Below are positions 55,688-64,000 of a stretch of 64,000 nucleotides of DNA, piece by piece. The notes under the pieces were generated by a model. It saw only the letters and a list, made by a program, of their open reading frames with translations, had not been told where the DNA came from and did no database searches. The DNA comes from Leptospira sp. (GTDB lineage: Bacteria; Spirochaetota; Leptospiria; Leptospirales; Leptospiraceae). Where the stretch lies: NCBI GenBank assembly GCA_016742255.1, contig JACVCB010000004.1:1-64000 (forward strand), written 5' to 3'. Both the position numbers and the translations under genes were made by a program. The number at the start of each line of letters is the position of its first letter. Positions within the stretch are counted from its first letter, which is position 1.

Positions 55688-57700
55688 TTAGTCTATCTTC
55701 TTAAAATTCACACGTCTATTGCGAGATCTTCCTTCTTCTGTTTCATTGTCCGAAATTGGTTGTGAATAATGATAAGCTTGCACTTTCATTCGTTCTTTTG
55801 GTACACCTTTCAAACGCAAATACTGGTAAACAGAGAGAGCTCTATCCTCACTTAGATTGATGTTGTATTCCTTATTCCCTATATTGTCGGTATGCCCACC
55901 GATTTCAACTTTTTCATTTTTATGTTGGATGAGGAAGTCCGCTAAAAGATCCAATTTTTTCTTATCCTCATCACTCAATGTTCGTTCGTTGAACGGGAAA
56001 TAAATAATTGTGTTGTATAAATCATCAAAGTCTTTCAAATTTCGAAGGTACAGAACTGTCTCTTTACCTGACATCTCTTGGATTTTATCTTTCGAAAACA
56101 AAAAGGTTTCTTCTTTAAACCCTTTTGCTCGCGCTAAAATCTCAAAGTCCATCGCAGGTGTATGATCTAAATCGAAGTGACCATCTGTAGCCGATAAAGA
56201 TTTTCCTTTACGAGTCAAATCATCAAAGTAAAAACAAATTGCATTTGGTATGACTAAATCTGTTTTTTTATCTTTTACTACAAATCGGATCCCTTGTATG
56301 GTTTTGTCAGGTCGATTGTCTTTAACAGGCCGAATTGGTTGCAAAATGATTTGAGAATATTGTTCTTTGTCTTTTCCCACATTACCGCGGAGATCGAGCA
56401 ATATCTCTGTCGGATGGAATCCAGGTGAAGAAACTTCCACTCGGTAAAGTTTTCCTGTTTTAATTGTCGTACGAAAGTTTTCTGCATCTTCTAAAGAAAG
56501 ATCCCCACCGATTCGTTTTGATGTGATGACTTGGATTGGTTTTGTATCATCATAAATTTTTAAAGTTGAATCTAAACCAATCATAATGGCTTCCGATCCA
56601 TCTAAGACTAGACCTCGGAATACGAAGTCATAGGTCCTTCTCAAATCCTCTGGAACCATTGTACGATAAATATCAAATTGACCTTCTCCACCAGGCCGAT
56701 TGGAGGCAAAGTAAAACCAAAGATCGTCATACGTCACCGATATTCCTTCATTGTCACTTTCTTCCCAAAGGCTATAGGTAGAATAATCGGAAGGTGTATC
56801 AAAAGGAAAACCTGTCGATTCGCCTGACAGTGGTTGGTTGGTATTAAATGGATTACCTAATAATTTAGGAGTTTCAAATTGCCCATTGGCTTCGTTAAAT
56901 TCGCTATAGTAAAAACTGAACTTTCTATTTTTATCCCCACGGTTGGAACTAAAATACAATCTAAGCCCATCCCAATGAAAGTTGGGACTGATTTCGTCTT
57001 CGCCTGTGTTGATCACAGGACCAAGTGAAATAGGTTTTTGCCAAATACCATCCCTACATTTGATTTTTGGTTTATCAGGATTTTTTTCTGTGTCTTTTGT
57101 AATTGGTTCTCGTTTTGAAATCCATAAATCAAATCCACCAAGTCCGCCTGGCCGATTAGAGGAAAACACAACCGAACAACCATCAGGCGAAACGGCTGGC
57201 ATTTTATCTTCAAAATTTGAATTAATCTCATTCACATGAGTGGGTACGGACCAAAGACCTGTTCTTTGATTGATCTTTGTATAATAAATATTTAATCCGT
57301 CATAACCTTCTCGGTTTTTTTTGACATCTTTTTGTGTTTTGTCACGAACTGAAGTGAAATATAGTTCGTAAGGTTTTTCCTCTTCATCAAAAAGAATCGA
57401 AAACATTCCTTCAAAATTGGTAGTATTCAGTTCTCTGAAATTTTTTGGAGCTGACCAGACAGGCAATTTCATTCGGTCAGGAAAACTTAGGTTTTCAGAA
57501 ATCCAAAGGTCCATTCCTCCTTCTCCACCAGGTCTGTTGGATTGGAAGACCAAATACCTGCCAGTTGGTGATACAATTGGATTGTATTCCACATTTTGGG
57601 TATTGAGAGGTGGGTAAAACCTTACGTCCTTCACTTTCGGAAGTGGTTGGCCGAGGATTGGATACACCGAAATCAGTAAGGAAACAAGGAATTTTTTCAT
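55688..57700 (-). CDS. OmpA-family protein with PD40 beta-propeller repeats
   Basis: A 670-aa envelope protein with a signal peptide (1-17). It has four PD40/TolB-like repeats, each ending in a form of FSSNRPGGxGxFDLW (about residues 40-70, 165-195, 225-255 and 325-350). A carboxypeptidase-regulatory-like beta domain follows (about 470-540), then a C-terminal OmpA peptidoglycan-binding domain (about 550-668) with GGHTDNIGNKEYNINLSEDRA. The set resembles Pal or Peg-linking OmpA proteins of spirochaetes and Bacteroidetes. It has a good AGGAGA site and is first in its operon. Confidence 0.9.
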   Translation of the reverse strand: MKKFLVSLLISVYPILGQPLPKVKDVRFYPPLNTQNVEYNPIVSPTGRYLVFQSNRPGGEGGMDLWISENLSFPDRMKLPVWSAPKNFRELNTTNFEGMFSILFDEEEKPYELYFTSVRDKTQKDVKKNREGYDGLNIYYTKINQRTGLWSVPTHVNEINSNFEDKMPAVSPDGCSVVFSSNRPGGLGGFDLWISKREPITKDTEKNPDKPKIKCRDGIWQKPISLGPVINTGEDEISPNFHWDGLRLYFSSNRGDKNRKFSFYYSEFNEANGQFETPKLLGNPFNTNQPLSGESTGFPFDTPSDYSTYSLWEESDNEGISVTYDDLWFYFASNRPGGEGQFDIYRTMVPEDLRRTYDFVFRGLVLDGSEAIMIGLDSTLKIYDDTKPIQVITSKRIGGDLSLEDAENFRTTIKTGKLYRVEVSSPGFHPTEILLDLRGNVGKDKEQYSQIILQPIRPVKDNRPDKTIQGIRFVVKDKKTDLVIPNAICFYFDDLTRKGKSLSATDGHFDLDHTPAMDFEILARAKGFKEETFLFSKDKIQEMSGKETVLYLRNLKDFDDLYNTIIYFPFNERTLSDEDKKKLDLLADFLIQHKNEKVEIGGHTDNIGNKEYNINLSEDRALSVYQYLRLKGVPKERMKVQAYHYSQPISDNETEEGRSRNRRVNFKKID

Positions 57701-57793
57701 CTGCCGTCTCTCCTATGTATCGGCTGATCGGAATTTTCTGCCAAGGGAAAAATATGGCTTTAAGTGAGAGGTTCTTAAGGAATCTTCACAATC

Positions 57794-58609
57794 ATGGCTG
57801 AAATCTTCGGAATCCTAAACATAACAACTGACTCATTTAGTGATGGAGGGAAGTATTTAAATCCAGATGAGGCAATCAAAAAAGGCACACAACTCTTACA
57901 AGAAGGTGCCGATTGGTTGGATGTTTCAGGGCAGTCCTCAAATGTAGCTGCAAGTTTGGTCACAGAAGAGGATGAATGGAACCGTGTGGAACCAGTGATA
58001 CGTTACTTTGTTCCCAAAGGTGTTCGAATCAGTTTGGATAGCTTTCGTCCCGAAGTCCAAAAAAAAGCAATTGAAGCAGGTGTTCGTTGCCTCAATGACA
58101 TCACTGGATTTACTTACGAAGGTGACCGCGAATTTTTAAAATCATACAGCCAAAAATACCCTGATTTAAAATTTATCATCATGCATTCGCATAACAGAAA
58201 TATTGCGAAAATTAAATCTACATTATCCCCTGAAAAAGTAATCAAAAAAATACAAATTTTCTTCAGGGATAGAAGGAATGAGTTAAGTTCGCTAGGAATC
58301 GAGGAATCTGCAATTTTTTTTGATCCTGGAATGGGGTTTTTCCTGAGTGATGACCCAATGGTTTCCTTTCGAGTTTTGCAAGACTTAGAAATCCTAAAAT
58401 TAGAATTCCCTCAGCTTATGGTAAGTGTTTCAAGAAAGTCTTTTTTAGGAAATGTATTGGGAAACTTACCTGTTGAAGACCGAGAATTTGCCACCCTCGC
58501 ATGTGAACTTCATTTGTTAAAAAATAAAATTCCATTCATTCGAACGCATAACGTCCTTAAGTTGAGGCAAGCAGAAAAAATTTGGAACTTATGCCAAGAA
58601 AATGAATAA
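57794..58609 (+). CDS. folP: Dihydropteroate synthase with altered substrate loop
   Basis: FolP joins p-aminobenzoate to dihydropterin pyrophosphate in folate synthesis. The family blocks are present: GILNITTDSFSDGG, LNDITGF, DPGMGF, SRKSFLG and RTHNV, and the length of 271 aa is typical. Loop 2, normally GGESTRPGA, reads SGQSSNVAA (about residues 45-53), so the usual Thr-Arg is Ser49-Asn50. The other catalytic residues (Asp and Asn in the core, Lys in SRKS, Arg and His in RTHN) remain. It could be a divergent active FolP or a folP-like paralogue. It diverges from the OmpA-like operon. Confidence 0.88.
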   Translation: MAEIFGILNITTDSFSDGGKYLNPDEAIKKGTQLLQEGADWLDVSGQSSNVAASLVTEEDEWNRVEPVIRYFVPKGVRISLDSFRPEVQKKAIEAGVRCLNDITGFTYEGDREFLKSYSQKYPDLKFIIMHSHNRNIAKIKSTLSPEKVIKKIQIFFRDRRNELSSLGIEESAIFFDPGMGFFLSDDPMVSFRVLQDLEILKLEFPQLMVSVSRKSFLGNVLGNLPVEDREFATLACELHLLKNKIPFIRTHNVLKLRQAEKIWNLCQENE

Positions 58610-58680
58610 ATCCAATCCTAAATCATGAATTCATTCTTTCCTTTAATATCAATGATTATGAATAGAAAATTGTTTTTAGT

Positions 58681-59604
58681 TTAACTTCTTCCAGTACGAA
58701 TTGCTTTTCGTACATCTTTCCCTTCTTTCGATAAGGTTGGGAAAAAAACTGATTCTGGGACTGAATATCCTTTTTCCTTGGCTTTACGATAATAAGGTAA
58801 CAAGGAATCCCATTTTGGATTGTCTTTTAAAACTAGAAGTGTGTCTCTCCAAAGTTCCAAAAAATTGATATCAGATTTTTCATTAGTAGAAGCTGATTCA
58901 GCCCACTTGAGTGCAATCTCATACCGCCCTAATTCATAATTCCCTTTTAAAAAGTAAAAATGGTAATCTTTGTTTTTTTTAGCAGAGACTTCTAATGATT
59001 TTGCATAATCTAGTAAACTATACCAATTCCCTTTGTGGACTTGAATGTCTGCCATTCCATACAAAGCATTTTCATGAAACGGTACAACTTCTAAAATTTG
59101 GTTAAAATAACCTTCTGCAAATTGGAAATTTCCAACTTGTAGATAATAATTAGCAAGTTCTTCATAAGCAAATAACTCCCAACCTTTGACACGCGATAGT
59201 GCATCCAAAAGGATTACTTTTTCTTCCAATCGTAATCGAAGATCTAACTCTTTTAAAATTGATTGGTAAGTAACCGAACTACGAGAAGGTGATTCTTTGG
59301 ATACCTTCTGTTTTAGAACTTCATATTCATCTAATAAAAAATAAAACCGTAATCGATTGAGGTGTAAAGATACATCATTAGGATTTGATAGTATACAATT
59401 GTCCCAAGTAGCAGCGGCAGAATCTAATTGAATGGACTTTGTGAAACGGATTCCCTCTTCATTACATTCTTTTGCTTTCGGATCCGAAGATTCTAAAAAT
59501 AAGGTATCGGATTCTAGGACATCTTGTTTGGCAATCGGATAACGACAATTTTCCAATCCAAAAATCAATAGAATGGCAAAAGAAAAATAAATGGAAGGTT
59601 TCAA
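58681..59604 (-). CDS. Hypothetical TPR lipoprotein
   Basis: A 307-aa protein with a lipoprotein-like signal (MKPSIYFSFAILLIFGLENC, Cys20). The rest is helical, with degenerate TPR-type repeats (for example YEELANYYLQVGNFQFAEGY, ENALYGMADIQVHKGNWYSL and ELGRYEIALKWAESAS). It starts one base after the upstream TPR gene. An envelope scaffold role is plausible. No enzymatic motif is visible. Confidence 0.78.
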   Translation of the reverse strand: MKPSIYFSFAILLIFGLENCRYPIAKQDVLESDTLFLESSDPKAKECNEEGIRFTKSIQLDSAAATWDNCILSNPNDVSLHLNRLRFYFLLDEYEVLKQKVSKESPSRSSVTYQSILKELDLRLRLEEKVILLDALSRVKGWELFAYEELANYYLQVGNFQFAEGYFNQILEVVPFHENALYGMADIQVHKGNWYSLLDYAKSLEVSAKKNKDYHFYFLKGNYELGRYEIALKWAESASTNEKSDINFLELWRDTLLVLKDNPKWDSLLPYYRKAKEKGYSVPESVFFPTLSKEGKDVRKAIRTGRS

Positions 59605-59605
59605 T

Positions 59606-60511
59606 TTAGGAAGTACCGTCTGAATCTGCGTTTTCCTTCATCTTTTGAGCAAATACTAAATACTGCATCGCTTTTTCTGGGTTTCCATTGAAAAGATACA
59701 ACAAACTTAAATCCAAGGCCTCTTGCGGATCTGGCGGTGAAAACTCTTCCGGATTTTCTTTGGAGAGTTCTAATTTCGTTTTAAATTCTTTTAATTTCTT
59801 TTTGGCTTTTGATTGGATTCTTTCCAAACTTTCTTTTGCAATTTGGTCTTCTTCTTGCCAAGCAGACTGTAAACTTTCATTAAAATGTGTGAACCCAACA
59901 TCTTCTTTTACCATTGTAGTCAGTAAATTTGCAGATGCTTTATAATTCCCTTGTTTGGCCAAAATTTCGGATTGGATGATTTTTAGCTGAGCATTCCCCG
60001 GATATAAAATCAAATAACGCTCAATCATTTTTAAACTTTCTGGAAAACGATTCCTTTCGTAATAAAACATCGCAAGCCCTCCTAAAGCTGATTTATGGTT
60101 AGGTTCAATTTTGATGACATTGTTCAAATACACTTCAGTTTTCTCATCGTTTCCCAATTTCTGGTATGCTTGAGCGAGTAATAAATGAGCTGAAATAAAC
60201 TTCTTTTCAAAGGATAAGGTTTGTTTTAAGAAACTAATCGCTTTTTCTGTTTCGTTGTGTTTATAAAGAGAAACAGCCAGATTGTAACTGTTTTTAACGT
60301 TTGCATGTAATTTGTATGCTTTTGAAAAAAGAGGAATCGCATCTGCGTGTTTACCTTGTTTCGCGTAAATAACACCTAAGTTCTGTAAGGCCAGATGGTA
60401 ATTTGGATCTTTTTCTAATAAAGTTTTGTATTGTGTTTCGGCACGGTCCCATTCACCATTCCGCTCCAAACGCACCGCTTCATTGAATAGAGTCTGGATT
60501 TCCTGTGCCAT
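59606..60511 (-). CDS. TPR-repeat protein
   Basis: A 301-aa protein with about six TPR motifs: NEAVRLERNGEWDRAETQYK near the N-terminus, YHLALQNLGVIYAKQGKHAD, YNLAVSLYKHNETEKAISF, LLLAQAYQKLGNDEKTEVYL and ALGGLAMFYYERNRFPESLK. It has no signal peptide, so it is likely cytosolic, and acts by protein binding. It diverges from rlpA across 108 bases holding a strong palindrome. It is co-transcribed with the following TPR lipoprotein gene. Confidence 0.85.
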   Translation of the reverse strand: MAQEIQTLFNEAVRLERNGEWDRAETQYKTLLEKDPNYHLALQNLGVIYAKQGKHADAIPLFSKAYKLHANVKNSYNLAVSLYKHNETEKAISFLKQTLSFEKKFISAHLLLAQAYQKLGNDEKTEVYLNNVIKIEPNHKSALGGLAMFYYERNRFPESLKMIERYLILYPGNAQLKIIQSEILAKQGNYKASANLLTTMVKEDVGFTHFNESLQSAWQEEDQIAKESLERIQSKAKKKLKEFKTKLELSKENPEEFSPPDPQEALDLSLLYLFNGNPEKAMQYLVFAQKMKENADSDGTS

Positions 60512-60522
60512 ACAAAGCGATT

Positions 60523-60539
60523 ATCGATTCAGAATCGAT
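60523..60539. promoter_or_regulatory. 17-base palindrome between the TPR gene and rlpA
   Basis: ATCGATTC (60523-60530), one centre base, GAATCGAT (60532-60539): a perfect 8+8 palindrome in the divergent spacer. It is a candidate operator for either gene. Confidence 0.5.
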
Positions 60540-60619
60540 TCTCCCCATAGAAATTTTATCAGGAGATTGGAAAAACAAACCGAAAGGTACACACAAGAGT
60601 CCAGAGAAAGGGGAAAAAT

Positions 60620-61495
60620 ATGCAAAGGCTCATACTCATTACCATTCTATTGTGGTTAGTATCCTGCAGTTCTGCAGATGCTACGAGACGGGATTATAGT
60701 GCTTCCGGTGATCCAGAAGATATATTTTTTGAACGTTCACAAAAATCCAAACCAGCTAGTTCGAATGACCCTGTTGCAAGGTCAATCATGGATGATTTAG
60801 ATGCAAAGTCCAAACCTAGCACTACTTCACCACAAGCTGAATTACCAACAAAAAAACCGACAACTCAGTTTGATGAGGTTGGTCTTTCTTCTTGGTATGG
60901 ACAAAAATTCCAAGGTAGACCGACTGCCAGCGGTGAACCTTTTGACAGAATGAAAATGACTGGGGCTCATAGAACATTACCCATTGGAACCGTAGTAAAA
61001 ATCCAAAACTTAGAGAACCAAAAAGAAGCTGTGGTTCGGATTAATGATAGAGGTCCCTTTGTAGATGAAAGGATTGTCGATGTATCTGAGAAAACTGCTG
61101 AAATCTTAGAATTTAAAGACAAAGGTGTCACCAAAGTTGGGATTAAGGTTTTAAAAAAAGGTGAGGATGAATTGGCAGATGACTTGGATGATTCTGACCT
61201 TTTAGATGATGCCCCAACAAAACCAGAAAAACTCACCCCTGTCAAACCTGGTGCTACAAAACCATTGGTAAGTGGCAAAGGATTCACTGTACAAGTTGGT
61301 GTTTTCCAAGAAAAAGAACGAGCGATTAAGTACCAAGAGACCATTAAGTCTGAATACAACCAAGCAGTCTTTGTCACACCAAGAGATGGCAAATATGTCG
61401 TTCAAGTTGGTGATTTTTCGGACCGTGCGAAGGCAGAATCCCTCAAATCAAAATTGAAATACGACGGAATTGATTGTTTCATCGTTACCCGTTAG
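60620..61495 (+). CDS. rlpA: RlpA-like septal lytic transglycosylase lipoprotein with SPOR domain
   Basis: RlpA proteins cleave denuded glycan strands at the septum. The N-terminus has a lipoprotein signal (MQRLILITILLWLVSC, Cys16), then a linker rich in Ser, Pro and Thr. A double-psi beta-barrel domain (about 90-180) follows, with LSSWYGQKFQGRPTASGEPFD and VRINDRGPF. The C-terminal SPOR domain (about 215-291, FTVQVGVFQEKERAIKYQ, then YVVQVGDFSDRAKAESLK) binds glycan without stem peptides. It has a GGGG-rich ribosome site. Confidence 0.93.
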   Translation: MQRLILITILLWLVSCSSADATRRDYSASGDPEDIFFERSQKSKPASSNDPVARSIMDDLDAKSKPSTTSPQAELPTKKPTTQFDEVGLSSWYGQKFQGRPTASGEPFDRMKMTGAHRTLPIGTVVKIQNLENQKEAVVRINDRGPFVDERIVDVSEKTAEILEFKDKGVTKVGIKVLKKGEDELADDLDDSDLLDDAPTKPEKLTPVKPGATKPLVSGKGFTVQVGVFQEKERAIKYQETIKSEYNQAVFVTPRDGKYVVQVGDFSDRAKAESLKSKLKYDGIDCFIVTR

Positions 61496-61619
61496 ACATT
61501 TCCCCTTTCCTCCGAGCAAAAAAGTACAGTCCTGATTTGCTCGGAGACGGTGGAAAATGAATTGATTTCACATATCCGCCTGTTACGATTTCGTATTAAA
61601 TTAACATCTAGAAGACCCT

Positions 61620-64000
61620 ATGGAAAGCACATTATCCGTTGACCACATACTAACAAATTATTATACATTCGGTAGTTTAATTGTCACTGTCCTCCTTGCG
61701 GTCTTGGCAACATTTTTCTTTTCACTAAAAGACAAAACTGTCGCAACCAAACACTTAGCTTTAGCATGTTTATTTTTAGCACTTTTCCAGCTTGGATATT
61801 TACTAGGTGCTTTTTACTACCATCCGATTGCCTCTTACCATCGTTGGATAACAGGTGGAATTATCATTTTTGGTATCATCCATTTTGGACAATACTTCTT
61901 TCGTTTTCCCGATAATAGAGATTATAAAATCGCAAACATTATCCAAGTCATTTCATACGTAATTGCTGTTGTTGTTGTATTATGGTTTCTAGTAAGTGTT
62001 TCCCAAGGGGAAAGGAAATACCATTTTACTGCTCACCATTGGGATTTTAATTCAGAAGGTGCCAGCCGAATTTTAAGTTTATTCATCGCTGGTTATTCTT
62101 TTTTCAATTTCATCGGATTACCATGTTATAGATTGTTAAATGTAGAAAAAGACAAACGAAGTACCCTCCTAATTATTATGATTGCAGGTTTGATCGCCGC
62201 AGTAGTTCCAAACATAACAAATGTTATGAGTCGTGATGGGGCCATGGAAAGATCGACTTATCTTACAGCAATTGTATTAACTTTCACATTCTCATTCTTT
62301 ATCATCACGATTACATTCATCAACAACAGTACAGAACGTACAACGTTTATGGCCAAAATTGTGGGGATTTCCTTTGTTACAATCCTTCTCATCATGCAGG
62401 CTTTCTCGTATTTGGTGGACCAAGAAAAGGAACTTTCCTTTGATAATACCGCCATTCAAAAAGCCTTACGTGTAGCAGAAGGTGGAGAAAGATCAAAGGA
62501 CATCGTCTTTATGATTGAATACGATTCCAATGGACAGAATCTTAAAAAAGCATATTTACCTTCGAATGTTACCTTAGATCTTCCACTCGTCCAAGCAGAT
62601 TTGTACAATACAGCATTATACAATGAACTGGTATCCTTAGGAGATTCTGAGTACCGAAATTCTCTAACATCTTTAATTTCAAAAACACCTTACTACTTTG
62701 CTGGTTACAAGGATGCTATTCTTCATTTTTTAAGTGATAATCCAGATTTGGAAGGAAACGAACTCAAAACAGAAGTTTCCAAACTCATTGAAAAACTAAA
62801 TAAACGTACATTCATTAATACCAACAAATTGGCAGATATTGATCCAGATACCTTCTGTGAAGAAGGTGTCAAATACATCGAAAAGGTCAAAAATGTTGAT
62901 ACTTTCCGAGACTCAATCCTCAAACATGTAGAAGAATGTAAATGGGATGGAAAAGAAATTTCTGGCCGTGATTTAAAAGTGGAAATGTTAAAATTTTTCC
63001 GCTATTTTAAGCCAGATTTAACTCGTCACTACCGTAAAGATTTGGATGGACTTTCGCATTACGTTGCTTATATGACTTATGATGCGAAAAAGAAAATCAA
63101 TCTGGAAGTAGGATTTAATTACCGCGATTACAGAAATTACATGCACAAATCTGCCAAACTAGAACTTGTGATCCTTGCAATTGTAATGATCGTCTTATTG
63201 GTTGTATTTCCATTGTTCTTTCGATCTGCCCTTGTGAATCCACTTTATGCTCTACTTGCTGGGGTAGAAAAGGTAAACCAAGGAAATTTAGAAGTTGAAG
63301 TGCCTATTAAAGTAAATGACGAAATTGGATATTTAGCCGAATCGTTTAACGGAATGGTATCTTCCATCCGTGACGCCAGAAGAGAACTCCAAGATTATGC
63401 AGAAAACTTGGAAGAAAAAGTAAAAGAAAGAACAAAAGAACTCCAAGAAAAAATGGATGAGATCCATCGATTAAAAGTTCAACAAGATGGAGACTACTTC
63501 TTAACTTCACTTCTTGCAAAACCATTGTTCTTCAATGCTAACAAATCAGAAAACATTCGTTGTGATTTTTTTGTGCACCAAAAGAAAACTTTTGAATTCC
63601 GTAACAAAACGGGAGACTTAGGTGGTGATATTTGTATTACAGGAAACTTAAAATTAGGAAAACCTGATGACTTCCGTCGTTTTACCATGGTGATGAATGG
63701 AGATGCGATGGGTAAATCCATGCAAGGTGCCGGCGGATCACTTGTTATGGGTGTTGTGATGAATTCCATCATGGCACGTTCCGCTGGTAACAAACGAATC
63801 TTAAATCGTACACCAGAAGAATGGCTAACAGATGTGTATGAAGAGGTAAATGCTGTCTTCAAATCATTTAGTGGAACGATGGTAATTTCTGCTACCGTGA
63901 TGCTCATAGATGACGAAACAGGAAAGGTTTGGTATTTTAATGCGGAACACCCTTACAGTATTTTATACCGAGATGGCAAAGCAAGTTTCATTGAAAGTGA
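61620..64000 (+). CDS. Membrane SpoIIE/PP2C phosphatase with HAMP domain, 3' end cut by the window
   Basis: The frame is open from ATG 61620 to the window end, so only the first 793 codons are seen. It has several N-terminal membrane helices (about residues 15-240), a long periplasmic-type region (about 270-510), another membrane helix (about 513-535), a HAMP domain (about 537-595) and a coiled-coil linker. A PP2C phosphatase then begins, with GGDICI (about 664-669), the metal-ligand segment MNGDAMGKSM and AGGSLVMGVV. It resembles the phosphatase at 46258 in its catalytic part, but has HAMP in place of GAF. The target is likely an STAS-domain protein. Confidence 0.85.
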   Translation, partial: MESTLSVDHILTNYYTFGSLIVTVLLAVLATFFFSLKDKTVATKHLALACLFLALFQLGYLLGAFYYHPIASYHRWITGGIIIFGIIHFGQYFFRFPDNRDYKIANIIQVISYVIAVVVVLWFLVSVSQGERKYHFTAHHWDFNSEGASRILSLFIAGYSFFNFIGLPCYRLLNVEKDKRSTLLIIMIAGLIAAVVPNITNVMSRDGAMERSTYLTAIVLTFTFSFFIITITFINNSTERTTFMAKIVGISFVTILLIMQAFSYLVDQEKELSFDNTAIQKALRVAEGGERSKDIVFMIEYDSNGQNLKKAYLPSNVTLDLPLVQADLYNTALYNELVSLGDSEYRNSLTSLISKTPYYFAGYKDAILHFLSDNPDLEGNELKTEVSKLIEKLNKRTFINTNKLADIDPDTFCEEGVKYIEKVKNVDTFRDSILKHVEECKWDGKEISGRDLKVEMLKFFRYFKPDLTRHYRKDLDGLSHYVAYMTYDAKKKINLEVGFNYRDYRNYMHKSAKLELVILAIVMIVLLVVFPLFFRSALVNPLYALLAGVEKVNQGNLEVEVPIKVNDEIGYLAESFNGMVSSIRDARRELQDYAENLEEKVKERTKELQEKMDEIHRLKVQQDGDYFLTSLLAKPLFFNANKSENIRCDFFVHQKKTFEFRNKTGDLGGDICITGNLKLGKPDDFRRFTMVMNGDAMGKSMQGAGGSLVMGVVMNSIMARSAGNKRILNRTPEEWLTDVYEEVNAVFKSFSGTMVISATVMLIDDETGKVWYFNAEHPYSILYRDGKASFIES

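Noticed and set aside
58625..58634. ATGAATTCAT palindrome after folP
   Set aside because: Ten AT-rich bases in a convergent spacer can easily arise by chance.
1..64000. CRISPR arrays, insertion sequences, tRNA or rRNA genes
   Set aside because: I saw no direct-repeat arrays, transposase motifs, or cloverleaf-like sequences in the spacers.

Overview
The window looks like chromosomal DNA of a Leptospira, most likely from the saprophytic (L. biflexa-like) side of the genus. The reasons are an AT-rich sequence, an flgN-flgK-flgL-fliW-csrA cluster of the spirochaete type, two proteins that look like the Leptospira-restricted DUF1577 family, many lipoproteins with loose spirochaetal lipoboxes, and a fused isobutyryl-CoA mutase. 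This is inference from gene content: there is no rRNA gene and no search was run. I see no tRNA, rRNA, insertion sequence, prophage, CRISPR array or replication origin. Coding density is high and no stretch over 300 bases lacks a gene.

Layout. 1-6.5 kb: a small unknown gene, a 24-residue histone-H1-like micro-protein with its own terminator, a VAT-1-like oxidoreductase, and the glycine cleavage operon gcvT-gcvH-gcvP followed by a thioredoxin-fold [2Fe-2S] ferredoxin. 6.5-17 kb: a membrane-anchored dihaem cytochrome c, a secreted papain-type protease with FN3-like repeats and its 4-base-overlapping partner, a voltage-sensor-like membrane protein, the IcmF mutase and a PlsC acyltransferase. 17-26 kb: a PAP2 phosphatase and a flippase, a divergent pair with overlapping 5' ends (an unknown protein and an outer-membrane barrel), a REC-HATPase regulator, and a three-gene exported operon with an HtrA protease and an HtrA-like protein that lacks the catalytic triad. 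26-31 kb: a rhodanese-fold protein lacking its cysteine, a GH31 glycosidase close to sulfoquinovosidases, a metallophosphoesterase, OsmC and a DUF374 acyltransferase. 31-36 kb: the flagellar hook-junction and CsrA/FliW cluster, then a DUF1289 gene and a zinc-ribbon-like gene.

36-44 kb: an Mpo1-like protein, a lipoprotein, aat, and a plus-strand run of a DUF1577-like protein, a membrane protein, an ECF sigma factor with a probable non-canonical start, a possible anti-sigma factor, a small membrane protein and an OmpR/PhoB-type two-component system. 44-51.7 kb: argJ, a degenerate and an intact SpoIIE-type phosphatase overlapping by 4 bases, an M50-like protease, a UDP-glucuronate decarboxylase and a stand-alone pntAA ending at a strong terminator. 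51.7-57.7 kb: a minus-strand operon of an OmpA/PD40 protein, a PilZ/DUF1577-like protein, hisS, a PAP2 phosphatase and an LpxL-type acyltransferase. 57.8-64 kb: a divergent folP, two TPR genes, rlpA with a SPOR domain, and a membrane SpoIIE phosphatase cut by the window end.

The recurring theme most worth following is the tight pairing of an intact enzyme with a degraded relative (HtrA with pseudo-HtrA, SpoIIE phosphatase with pseudo-phosphatase), plus single proteins that keep a fold but lose a key residue (rhodanese, FolP loop 2, GH31 sulfonate contact). Signalling genes are dense: REC-HATPase, ECF sigma, two-component pair, two PP2C phosphatases and two PilZ/DUF1577-like proteins.
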